Source: Verrucomicrobiota bacterium (GTDB lineage Bacteria > Verrucomicrobiota > Kiritimatiellia > B70-G9). Taken from it: DNA of 29,568 nucleotides. Made by a program: the position numbers and the translations under genes. Every line of letters starts with the position of its first letter. The first letter of the stretch is position 1. The stretch lies in NCBI GenBank assembly GCA_003641465.1, contig QNAJ01000001.1:1-29568 (forward strand), given 5' to 3'. A model generated the notes under the pieces. The model worked only from the letters and a program-made list of their open reading frames with translations, had not been told where the DNA came from and made no database searches. Shown piece after piece: positions 7,248-14,810 of the stretch.

Positions 7248-7266
7248 GTGTACCTGCCTGGTATAC
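7248..7266. terminator. Hairpin between convergent genes, possible bidirectional terminator
   Basis: GTGTACC (7248-7254) pairs with GGTATAC (7260-7266), a 7-bp stem with one G-U and a 5-nt loop. It sits exactly in the 23-bp gap between the convergent stops at 7246 and 7270. There is no T-run on either side, so termination is only suggested by position. Confidence 0.3.
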
Positions 7267-7269
7267 GGC

Positions 7270-9012
7270 TCAGAGGTAATCTTCACGTTGCAGCCGGTCG
7301 AGGAAATCATCCGGTTTGACCAGCGGCGGAGGTGTGTAAGGCGGTGCTTCTTCAGCCATCTTGTCCAACTTCTCCCGCTTGATCCAGAAGGCCGGCTCCT
7401 GCTCGGCCAGTGCGATCGCTTTGGCATGACGCACAATCCGGTCCAGTTCTGCCACCAGGGCGGTAAAGTAAATTCCACTCAGCGGAGTGATTTCCTTTCC
7501 CGCCAGCCGTTCGGTCACCGACATCCTGGCGGCAATGCTGGCTTTCATATACAGGTCTCTTTCTTCCAGAATCCGGCGGGCGACTTCCTGGAAGTCGGCG
7601 CAGCCCGGGTCCAGGGACTCAATGACCAGTCGGCATACCTTGACCGCCTGCTCATACAACTCGAATGCCCGGTCGAGACTTTTCCGGTCAAAGGCGGCCA
7701 ACGGATGGCGTTTCTGGTCAATAAGAATAGCTGCGACCGACTTTACGTGATCGCCGATGCGCTCTACATCGTCAACGCACCGTGACAGATGTTGGAGCAG
7801 GATTGCCTGGCGGCGGGAAAGCTTCCGGCCCGTCACTCGGGTGAGGTAGTCACGCAGGAGCCTTTTGACTTCGTTGACTATCTGCTCGTTGGCTTCGATT
7901 ACCCGGACCGAACGGCGATTAATACGGAAAAACAGCTCGGCACAAAGGGCGAAACTGCGCATGCATACTTTCATTACGCGCTGCAATTCGCGCAGAACCG
8001 CGCAGATGGCCTTTTCCGGATAGGGGATCAACTCCTCCTCCAGGTAGGAAGGCTCCGGCGGGGCGCGGCGACTGGGCACCACCAGCGTGACCAGACGGGC
8101 AAAATGACGATACAAAGGTAGAACAATCGCGGAGGCCAACACCATCACAATGGTATGCAGGTTGGCGGTCTGATGGGTCAGGTCATGCGAGGTGAGGGGG
8201 ATGAGATGCAACAGGAGGGGCGAAGCAATTATCGCCATAGCCACATTGAAAACATTGAAGAGCAGGTGGGCCACCGCCGCACGCCGGGCTTCGATATGGG
8301 TGCCGATACTCCCCAGCAGCGCGGTCGCACAGGTCCCGATATGAGCGCCCAGCACCAGAGGATAAACTTGAGCAAGATGAGTAAATACGCCGGCCTGGAT
8401 CAGTGCGAAGCACATCCCGATGGTCGCCCCACTGCTCTGAATGATCCCGGTCACCGTAAGGCTCACCAGCACCCCAAGCAGCATACCCGGCAGTGTGGAG
8501 CCGTCCACCCGGGTGAGAAGAGGCGCCAGCGCCTCCCGGTGCGGCTTCACCGCTCCGCTCATCACATTCATTCCCAGGAACAGGAAACCGAAGCCTATCA
8601 GGGCCTGCCCGAGATGCCGCAGCCGCCCCCGGCAGACCAACTTCACCAGAAATCCCGATGCAATGGCGAAATAGCAATACTTGCCCAGCTTGAAGGAAAT
8701 CATCTGCATCGAAAGAGATGTGCCGATATTGGCTCCCAGGATCGGAGGCACCGACTCTATCAGGGTCATCAGGCCGGCATTGATGAAGCCGACGATCATC
8801 ACTGTCGTGGCACTGCTTTGGATGAGGAATCCGATAAAAGTCCCCAAGCCGATGCCCAGCAGAGGGTTGTCGGTAGCCCTCGCCAGAATGGTCCGCAATC
8901 GCCGTCCGGCCACCCGGCGCAGGCCCTCGCTCATGATATTCATTCCGAATATGAACAGAGCCAATCCGCCCAAAACTTCGAAAATCAGCAGTACTATGTC
9001 ACCCGCACTCAT
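7270..9012 (-). CDS. Na/Pi cotransporter family protein with PhoU-like tail
   Basis: A 580-residue inner-membrane protein of the NptA/YjbB type (sodium-phosphate symport, Pfam Na_Pi_cotrans), followed by a cytoplasmic PhoU-like helical domain. The transporter part has the two inverted signature repeats: FLIQSSATTVMI (residues 63-72) with GANIGT at 93-98, and GIIQSSGATIGM (189-200) with GAHIGT at 222-227. The PhoU-like part spans about 340-540 and contains DDVERIGDHVKSVA. Both QSS motifs, which in the SLC34/NptA family form the substrate and sodium sites, are intact. Phosphate transport is therefore likely, although direction cannot be told. The gene starts with ATG at 9012, 13 bp after the stop of a paralogous gene in the same direction. 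Confidence 0.9.
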   Translation of the reverse strand: MSAGDIVLLIFEVLGGLALFIFGMNIMSEGLRRVAGRRLRTILARATDNPLLGIGLGTFIGFLIQSSATTVMIVGFINAGLMTLIESVPPILGANIGTSLSMQMISFKLGKYCYFAIASGFLVKLVCRGRLRHLGQALIGFGFLFLGMNVMSGAVKPHREALAPLLTRVDGSTLPGMLLGVLVSLTVTGIIQSSGATIGMCFALIQAGVFTHLAQVYPLVLGAHIGTCATALLGSIGTHIEARRAAVAHLLFNVFNVAMAIIASPLLLHLIPLTSHDLTHQTANLHTIVMVLASAIVLPLYRHFARLVTLVVPSRRAPPEPSYLEEELIPYPEKAICAVLRELQRVMKVCMRSFALCAELFFRINRRSVRVIEANEQIVNEVKRLLRDYLTRVTGRKLSRRQAILLQHLSRCVDDVERIGDHVKSVAAILIDQKRHPLAAFDRKSLDRAFELYEQAVKVCRLVIESLDPGCADFQEVARRILEERDLYMKASIAARMSVTERLAGKEITPLSGIYFTALVAELDRIVRHAKAIALAEQEPAFWIKREKLDKMAEEAPPYTPPPLVKPDDFLDRLQREDYL

Positions 9013-9025
9013 CCGATTCCTTCAG

Positions 9026-10750
9026 TTACAGGTATTCCTCAAGCTGCAGGCGGCGGAGATAATCCTCCGCTTCGATCAGTTCCTTCACCTTGACCATCGG
9101 CAATGGCTCCGAAACCCGTGCCAGCTTGGATTCCTTTATCCAGAACTGCGGCTGCTGCTCAGCGAGTGCGATCACCTTGGCATGCTTCACCAGCCGGTCA
9201 AAGGTCGAAAGATACGCCGTAAGATAGATACCCGCACAGGGCGGAAAGCGCCCCGACACCAGTCGCTCAGTGAATTCCCGTTTGGCCTGCACACTTCTTC
9301 TCATGTACGCATCGCGTGCTTCCAGGATGCGGCGGGCGGCCTCTTGATGATCCTTCAACTCCGGCCTGAGGGATTCCACTACCCGGTCCACTACCTCCCG
9401 CGCCGCCACGTAAACACGGTAGAGGATTCCAAAAGTCTCTTCGTCCACGATGGTCTCCGGCTTCCGGAATCGAATCAGTGAAATCTCGCTGATGTCGGCT
9501 ACGTGATCTCCGATCCGCTCCAGATCCACCATACAGCGGTTCAGATGCTGGACCAGGATCGCCTGGCGCCGCGAAAGCTGCCGCAATGATATCTGAGCGA
9601 TATAGTCCCGCATCGCGTCCTTGATCTCATCCACCACATCCTCGTTCAGCCGTACCCGGCGCACTTTACGTGCATCCTCTTTCAGCATTATCTCCCCTGC
9701 CAGATACATGCTTTGACGACAGATACCCGCCACACGATGCAGCTCCCGGAGCACTGACCGCAGTGCCTCCTCCGGCCGATTGATCAACTGATAGTCCAGA
9801 TAACTGCCGTCGGAAGGTTGCTCATCCGGAGCGATCATACGGCGGAGCAAAGCCGTAATCCCGCCTCTCAACACCAGGGTCAACAGCGTCCCCGCAGCCA
9901 CACTTCCCAGATAAAGCAGGGCCGCCGCGCGCCCCGCATCGGCTACCGCGCCGATCACCCATCGGCCGGCCACAACCGCCGCCGCTGAAGAAACCAACGC
10001 CAGGATCAGCGGGATCGCGACAGCCCTTCGCGTCTCGATTTCGGTATCACGTGCCTGTCTCAGGACAAGACAGCCCGCCCCCAACTGAGCCCCGACAACA
10101 GCCGCAACCACTGCGCCGGGGCCCATCACACCGGCATGCGCCGCCCCGATGACCACCGCCAGCGGTGGGGCGGCACTCCCCGTTGACGCCGCCAACAGAA
10201 AAGCCCCTGCCAGAACCCCGGCCCATCCCGGCCACCCGCTTGTGAACGTACTGAACAGCCATGAAACCGTCTCCACATGTGCGCCGAGAGACCGGGCGAT
10301 GGCGTCAATTCCCAGAAAAAGCAGGCCGACGGCCATTATCCCGCCCCCGATCCGCCGCATGCGCCCGGCGGCCGCCATACGGATGGCAAATCCCACCGCA
10401 ATGGCGATGAAAAAATAGGGGCTGAGTTTGAGCGAAAGCACCACGACCCCCACGGCGCTCCCCACTGCGAGCCCACACCACAAGGCCAGCGAGTCTTCCA
10501 GCGCCACCAGACGCGCGTTAAGGAAGGAAATCAGCAGCAGCCCCGCCGCGCGCGACTGCATTAGAATCCCCCCCACCATCCCCAAAAGGAACCGGCCCGC
10601 TGTCCGGCTCCGGGTACGGATCGCCTGCTTGCGGAAGTAAGCCCCCACCGCCTCACGCATCTCGGCGGCAAGCAAGTCCAGTGCAAATATGAAAAGGGCG
10701 AGCCCCCCGGCAAATCCGGACAACAGGAAAAACATATCTCCGGCACTCAT
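9026..10750 (-). CDS. Na/Pi cotransporter paralogue with degenerate QSS motifs and PhoU-like tail
   Basis: A 574-residue paralogue of the gene that follows it, aligning without gaps over the N-terminal third: both begin MSAGD and share GGLALFIF. The transport signatures have decayed. Residues 65-69 read QSRAA where the paralogue has QSSAT, residues 93-98 read GLAVGS in place of GANIGT, the second QSS region reads AASTGSAAPP (187-196), and GAHIGT is GAQLGA. The membrane helices and the PhoU-like tail with VDLERIGDHVADIS remain well conserved, as does the C-terminal EDYLRRLQLEEYL. The frame is intact, so it is not a simple pseudogene. It may have become a regulatory or structural partner of the active transporter, or use another substrate. 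It is promoter-proximal in a two-gene operon. Confidence 0.87.
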   Translation of the reverse strand: MSAGDMFFLLSGFAGGLALFIFALDLLAAEMREAVGAYFRKQAIRTRSRTAGRFLLGMVGGILMQSRAAGLLLISFLNARLVALEDSLALWCGLAVGSAVGVVVLSLKLSPYFFIAIAVGFAIRMAAAGRMRRIGGGIMAVGLLFLGIDAIARSLGAHVETVSWLFSTFTSGWPGWAGVLAGAFLLAASTGSAAPPLAVVIGAAHAGVMGPGAVVAAVVGAQLGAGCLVLRQARDTEIETRRAVAIPLILALVSSAAAVVAGRWVIGAVADAGRAAALLYLGSVAAGTLLTLVLRGGITALLRRMIAPDEQPSDGSYLDYQLINRPEEALRSVLRELHRVAGICRQSMYLAGEIMLKEDARKVRRVRLNEDVVDEIKDAMRDYIAQISLRQLSRRQAILVQHLNRCMVDLERIGDHVADISEISLIRFRKPETIVDEETFGILYRVYVAAREVVDRVVESLRPELKDHQEAARRILEARDAYMRRSVQAKREFTERLVSGRFPPCAGIYLTAYLSTFDRLVKHAKVIALAEQQPQFWIKESKLARVSEPLPMVKVKELIEAEDYLRRLQLEEYL

Positions 10751-10831
10751 GGTCTCGGACTACCCCTCACGGCTTCTGGCGTGGGGCACGAACAATTATC
10801 CCCTACCGGCTGCTGTGGTGCGAGCCAAAAG

Positions 10832-10864
10832 CTCTCGCCCAAGTCGCCCAGCACGCAAAGGCGG
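10832..10864 (+). repeat. Dispersed repeat copy 1 (CTCTCGC...GCACGCAAAG type)
   Basis: Begins CTCTCGCCC and ends GCACGCAAAGGCGG. It is the most divergent of four related copies in this intergenic region and is followed directly by the first TTGGTTAATGG repeat. Confidence 0.5.
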
Positions 10865-10866
10865 AA

Positions 10867-10940
10867 TTGGTTAATGGTTAGTCGTTATTGGGTTATTGGA
10901 GAATGTCTACGTGGTCTCAGGTCTGCCGGACGCGGTATGA
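10867..10940 (+). repeat. Degenerate 70-bp direct repeat, copy A
   Basis: Shares TTGGTTAATGGTT, TATTGGGTTA-TGGAGA-TGT, TCAGG and CGCGG-ATGA in order with copy B at 11127-11196. By eye the two are about 75 percent identical with one 4-bp gap. Confidence 0.6.
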
Positions 10941-11092
10941 AAAAAAACTCTTGGCCTAATGGCGCACAGATCGGAGGTCGGGGGGGACGGAGGTCGCAGA
11001 AGCGATAAAGTTGCTGGGTTGTTATGTTGCTGGTTGTTGGGAGGCATGAAGTAGTTGGAGCAGCATTCTCTCTTGTCCCAGGAAGAAAGGGG

Positions 11093-11120
11093 CTCTCGCA
11101 AGGAGCACAAAGCACGCGGA
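11093..11120 (+). repeat. Dispersed repeat copy 2
   Basis: Reads CTCTCGCAAGGAGCACAAAG then CACGCGGA. Like copy 1 it is followed within a few bases by a TTGGTTAATGG repeat, so the two pieces probably spread as one unit. Confidence 0.55.
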
Positions 11121-11126
11121 GGGGGG

Positions 11127-11196
11127 TTGGTTAATGGTTGATATTGGGTTACTGGAGAGTGTGTAGGCGCTATCAGGCCGCGCGTGCGCGGAATGA
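11127..11196 (+). repeat. Degenerate 70-bp direct repeat, copy B
   Basis: Second copy of the element at 10867-10940, with the same order of conserved blocks and the same neighbouring CTCTCGCAAGG motif upstream. Confidence 0.6.
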
Positions 11197-11371
11197 CTTC
11201 CACCCCCTCTCCCCTGCCGTTGCCTGACCGCACAACGGCCACTACATGCCGCCGGCGCCGGGACAAGTGCCCCATCAACGAACAACCATCAACCAAAGTG
11301 TAGTAGCCGCTCTTGGCTTGCCCGGCATTCCACGGGGCGCTTGTCCCGCCTTCAGCGGGATCAAAACGATC

Positions 11372-11400
11372 CTCTCGCAAAGAGCGCCAAGGACGCGAAG
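11372..11400 (+). repeat. Dispersed repeat copy 3
   Basis: Reads CTCTCGCAAAGAGCGCCAAG then GACGCGAAG. It is preceded by a CCCGC-CTTCA-GCGGG hairpin (11345-11359) and followed by a GGTTGGTAGTTG tract and the GTTGTTAG tandem array. Confidence 0.55.
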
Positions 11401-11444
11401 GGATGCGACTGAGGTCGGGGGCGGAGATCAGATGAGGGTTGGTA

Positions 11445-11476
11445 GTTGTTAGGTTGTTAGGTTGTTAGGTTGCTCG
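11445..11476 (+). repeat. Tandem 8-bp array GTTGTTAG
   Basis: Three perfect consecutive copies of GTTGTTAG (11445-11468), then a degenerate fourth (GTTGCTCG). It is a short direct tandem with no spacers, so not a CRISPR. Confidence 0.85.
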
Positions 11477-11627
11477 GTAACGCACAGGAAGAATGGCAAG
11501 AATCCCTCCCAACAGCCAGCAACCATTAACCAGCCCATCCCCTTGGCGCGCTTGGCGGGTGTTGTCCCACCTTGGGCGGGTACTTCCCGCGCCGCCCTTG
11601 CGCTGAGATTTACTCCTCCTCCCCCTC

Positions 11628-11653
11628 ATTTCAGACTTTTAAAAGTCTGAAAT
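11628..11653. repeat. Perfect 26-bp palindrome
   Basis: ATTTCAGACTTTT (11628-11640) is followed immediately by its exact reverse complement AAAAGTCTGAAAT (11641-11653). There is no loop. It could act as a binding site for a dimeric protein or as an element end, or form a bidirectional terminator. It is AT-rich against GC-rich surroundings. Confidence 0.8.
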
Positions 11654-11790
11654 CAGCTCCGCTGAATAGAGGTGTCCGCACTAGGCCTGCCCCGACGGTT
11701 CAGTCCTCATCCGGCGCTTCCCCCGTAGTCAGCACAATAGGAAATCTATCGCCAAGCTCGCCAAGGAAGCAGTTTGGATGAGAGAGGGGG

Positions 11791-11816
11791 CTCGCAAGGA
11801 CCCAGAGCACGCAAGG
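11791..11816 (+). repeat. Dispersed repeat copy 4
   Basis: Reads CTCGCAAGGACCCAGAGCAC then GCAAGG. The following GAATGGCAA, then CCAACAACCAGCAACCAT, matches a similar run at about 11489-11535, showing that longer modules are duplicated here. Confidence 0.5.
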
Positions 11817-12066
11817 AGAGAATGGCAAAAAGAGGGTCTTCCGATTCCCAACAACCAGCAACCATGAACCGCTATCTCCCCGACCTCCGACCTCTGACCA
11901 ACCGACTTCCGCCCATCCCTCCCCTTTCCCAACAACCATCATCTCAATAACCATGAACCAACCTGCGCCGGAAGTCTGCGGAACCACCACGACGCCCGAA
12001 GGGACCCCTCAACAACCCAACAACCGACAACCTGACAACTCACAATCCGGCAACCCGGCATCCGAT

Positions 12067-12094
12067 CATAATCACTAATCAAGGGCTGATCCGG
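12067..12094 (+). repeat. Direct repeat flanking the beta-helix gene, left copy
   Basis: CATAATCACTAATCAAGG (18 bp) is identical at 12067-12084 and 14783-14800 and is followed in both by nCTGAnCCnG. The left copy ends 26 bp before the beta-helix start codon. Confidence 0.75.
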
Positions 12095-12120
12095 TAATTC
12101 CCATGGCGTAGAATGAAAAT

Positions 12121-14619
12121 ATGAGGTGGCGGCCTGTCAGTATGATTGCCGTCGCTGCATGGCTGACTGCCGCATACGTCACGCCAGCCGCCGACCTCTA
12201 CGTAAACGCGGCCACCGGCAGCGATACCAACTCCGGAACCTCCCCCCAAACGCCGCTGCGGACCATTCAACGGGCCGCCGATCTCGCCAGCCCGGGTACC
12301 GTCATCCATATTGCCCCCGGTATCTACCGCGAAAGCATCACGCCCCCCAGCGGGGCGCCGGGATCGCCGATCGTATTCTGCGGCGAGGGTACCGGGCAGG
12401 AGGTCATCGTCTCCGGAGCAGTTCCCTCCGCGGATCTGGCCTGGACCCGCCTGCTTTCCAACTCCATCGGATTGCCCGCCGATGTGGATCCCACTAACGT
12501 GTTCTGGGCCGATATTTCCGCCTGGAGTTCCCCGCCCGAGTTCCTGGTGCTCGAGGACGGGACCAACCGCCTGCATCTTCCGAAGGCCCGGGAGCCCGAC
12601 TGGGAGGTGACCACCGAATGGAAATATCACGAAAACTGGTGGCTGGCGGAAAGCGGCGACAGCAACTACCTCCGGGACACGTCCAACGATCCCACCGGCC
12701 AGTATACGGATGTTCAAAGCGGACACCTGGGCTGGATCAACGGGTTGACCAACTCCTTCCTGACCGGAGCGGTCCTCTTCGCCACCGATGGGCTGGAAGG
12801 TCATTACACCTATCGCCGCATCATTTCCGGGCACTGGGCGGAGTCAGGGACCGTCAGGGTGGCCTCACCGGTAAGCTTCGACGACACGCTGCCCGGATTC
12901 GGAAGCAATACCAAATACTTTGTGGAAGGCCTCCCGCAGTTGCTGGATCTCCCCGGGGAGTGGTGCGTGCTGACGGACGCGCATCGGCTCTATCTCTGGC
13001 CTCCCGATGGAGACGATCCGGGCACCCTGTCACTCGAGATACCCCGGCGTACGGTGGGATTCGAATTGAGCGACTGCGCCCATGTCCATCTGCAGAACCT
13101 TGTCATCCAGGATATCAACGACGCGAATGCAGGCTATACCGGTCAAGATGGCGCGGTGAGACTGGAAAACAACTCTTCCAGCACCGATCTGCTCCTGGAC
13201 AGGGTGGTGATCCGTGACTGCGGCGTAGGTCTGCGTATCTCCGGTGACGGCTCCGCCGGGGTGATCAGCAACCTGATCATCCGCAACTGCCACATCGGTC
13301 CGTGTGAAGGTCTGGGCCTGATCAGCCTCTACTGGCCGACGGGACCCACTAACCCGGCGGGCATCCGCGGTGTGACCATCCAGAGCAACGAGTTCCATTA
13401 CCTCGGATTCCGCCCACGCATTGATATGGGCATCGGTATCCTCATCGAATCCCCGCACCAACTGCTCTTTCAGGGCAATCACGTTCACCACGTCATGCAG
13501 AACGGCATGCAGCTTGACGGCGGTTACGATACCTGCAGCCTGATCTACGGCAACATCTTCGAGTATTGCTGTCAGGGAGCCGCCGACTGCGCCGGGCTGA
13601 AAATCTGGGCCGACGGATCCTGCGTCCGCAACCTGCTCGTCATGCGCAATGTATTCCGCCATAACTACGGCTGGACATGGGCGGCTCAGCAGATCAACTG
13701 GTGGGATACCTCGCGGGGCCGACTGGCTGGGTTCGGCGCATACTGCGACATTGTCAGCAGTGACGCACCATCAACGAACGCGGTAGTACTCTTCCGAAAC
13801 GAGTCGTACGATAACGGGAATGCCGGCTTCTACCTGAACCGGTCCCGCCGGATCGTCCTCTGGAATAATACCTGCCTCCGCAACCCGCGGGGCATCGTCC
13901 TGGCGGACGAGTTCAGCAGCGCAATGAATGAAGGCAACCAGGCGCTCAACAATCTGTTTGTCCTGGAATGCACCAACTGGTCCGCCCCGCTGCCGGACAG
14001 CGGAATAACCATCCACCAGGACCCGGCAGCCGCGGGCATAGTGACCTGCGACTTCAATCTTTATCGCTGCCGCGGATACAGTGCGGCCATGGTGCACTAC
14101 ACCAATGCGGACTGGGAGTACGCTGTGTACGAGGACACCGCCGCAATCCGATCCGCCTCCCCATGGGAAGACCACGGCACCGACGCAGCGTCCAATGAAA
14201 GCGTGGTGGTGGATGAATTCATCCCCGACTGCAATCTCCCGCTGAACAGCGCGGCGGTGGATGCCGGAACCCGCATTTCTTCTGCGGTAACCGGACTGAT
14301 CGCCCGTCTGGAGCAATCCCTGGGCATCGAAATATCCGACGATCCTTCGTGGGGAACCAACCGTGACAGCGGCGCACACGAATGCATTCCCACCCCCTTC
14401 GCCATTACCAACATCGCCGAATACGACGGCCGTTTCTCCCTGGTTTGGACCAGTGTCTACGGGGCGCTCTACAACGTGGAAAGCTCTACTGATCCGGCCA
14501 CGGATGGTTGGACACTGCAGGAGCAGGTTCCCTCGGATGGCTACTCCACCGGCTGGACATCGCCTCCTGCCGCATTACCGGTCCATATCTTCCGCGTCCG
14601 GCTTGAAGGTCCCGAATAA
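12121..14619 (+). CDS. Secreted right-handed parallel beta-helix protein
   Basis: An 832-residue exported protein. A signal peptide (to about residue 24, after TPA) leads into DLYVNAATGSDTNSGTSPQT and PLRTIQRAADLASPGTVIHI, the standard N-cap of DUF1565/pectate-lyase-like beta helices. Repeated coils rich in Asn, Ile, Val and Gly follow (about 290-620), for example VISNLIIRNCHIG and LLFQGNHVHHVMQNG. The last 75 residues form a small beta module (FAITNIAEYDGRFSLVW, then VYGALYNVESS and HIFRVRL) of the kind found at the C terminus of exported Verrucomicrobia-type proteins. It probably binds or cleaves an extracellular polysaccharide; no catalytic residues can be assigned by eye. ATG 12121 lacks a clear ribosome site. 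The gene stands alone between direct repeats, with a different transcription unit on each side. Confidence 0.85.
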   Translation: MRWRPVSMIAVAAWLTAAYVTPAADLYVNAATGSDTNSGTSPQTPLRTIQRAADLASPGTVIHIAPGIYRESITPPSGAPGSPIVFCGEGTGQEVIVSGAVPSADLAWTRLLSNSIGLPADVDPTNVFWADISAWSSPPEFLVLEDGTNRLHLPKAREPDWEVTTEWKYHENWWLAESGDSNYLRDTSNDPTGQYTDVQSGHLGWINGLTNSFLTGAVLFATDGLEGHYTYRRIISGHWAESGTVRVASPVSFDDTLPGFGSNTKYFVEGLPQLLDLPGEWCVLTDAHRLYLWPPDGDDPGTLSLEIPRRTVGFELSDCAHVHLQNLVIQDINDANAGYTGQDGAVRLENNSSSTDLLLDRVVIRDCGVGLRISGDGSAGVISNLIIRNCHIGPCEGLGLISLYWPTGPTNPAGIRGVTIQSNEFHYLGFRPRIDMGIGILIESPHQLLFQGNHVHHVMQNGMQLDGGYDTCSLIYGNIFEYCCQGAADCAGLKIWADGSCVRNLLVMRNVFRHNYGWTWAAQQINWWDTSRGRLAGFGAYCDIVSSDAPSTNAVVLFRNESYDNGNAGFYLNRSRRIVLWNNTCLRNPRGIVLADEFSSAMNEGNQALNNLFVLECTNWSAPLPDSGITIHQDPAAAGIVTCDFNLYRCRGYSAAMVHYTNADWEYAVYEDTAAIRSASPWEDHGTDAASNESVVVDEFIPDCNLPLNSAAVDAGTRISSAVTGLIARLEQSLGIEISDDPSWGTNRDSGAHECIPTPFAITNIAEYDGRFSLVWTSVYGALYNVESSTDPATDGWTLQEQVPSDGYSTGWTSPPAALPVHIFRVRLEGPE

Positions 14620-14782
14620 TCAACACTGCCGATCATGTAGATCGTCCATACCACCTGCAGGCTGACCGGAGGTTTGAATTCCGCAAACTGGATATCGCCC
14701 GTCCATCCATCCGTGGCCGCCGCAAGGTATGAAGGTTCTTCCCCTCCGCTCACAATGAACCGCCCAGCACGTAGCAAGCTGC

Positions 14783-14810
14783 CATAATCACTAATCAAGG
14801 CCTGACCCCG
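14783..14810 (+). repeat. Direct repeat flanking the beta-helix gene, right copy
   Basis: Matches 12067-12094 at about 24 of 28 positions, the first 18 without mismatch. On the minus strand it reads GGGTCAGGCCTTGATTAG and supplies the last codons (GSGLD) and stop of the GH3 gene, so that gene ends inside the repeat. Confidence 0.75.

Larger units (their letters stand above)
10751..12120. other. Gene-free 1.37-kb region of degenerate repeats
   Basis: No reading frame here has a credible ribosome site or protein-like composition. The stretch is a mosaic of short related pieces: four CTCTCGCAAGG-type motifs, two related copies of about 70 bp beginning TTGGTTAATGG, several CAACCAGCAACCAT-type and GTTG-rich tracts in both orientations, an 8-bp tandem array, small CCCGC-loop-GCGGG hairpins such as 11345-11359, and a 26-bp palindrome. 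It holds the presumed 5' region of the Na/Pi operon at one end and of the beta-helix gene at the other. Individual repeats are listed separately. Confidence 0.8.

Noticed and set aside
8155..9093. Open forward frame of 312 codons opposite the Na/Pi cotransporter genes
   Set aside because: Gln/His/Arg-rich translation typical of antisense to hydrophobic helices; spans a junction between two real genes.
11445..11476. Tandem repeats considered as a CRISPR array
   Set aside because: The repeat unit is 8 bp with no spacers and no cas genes nearby.
10751..12120. Short frames in the repeat region (for example 10907-11380 and 11700-11990, minus strand)
   Set aside because: They are translations of GTTG/CAAC low-complexity repeats with no ribosome site or recognisable domain.
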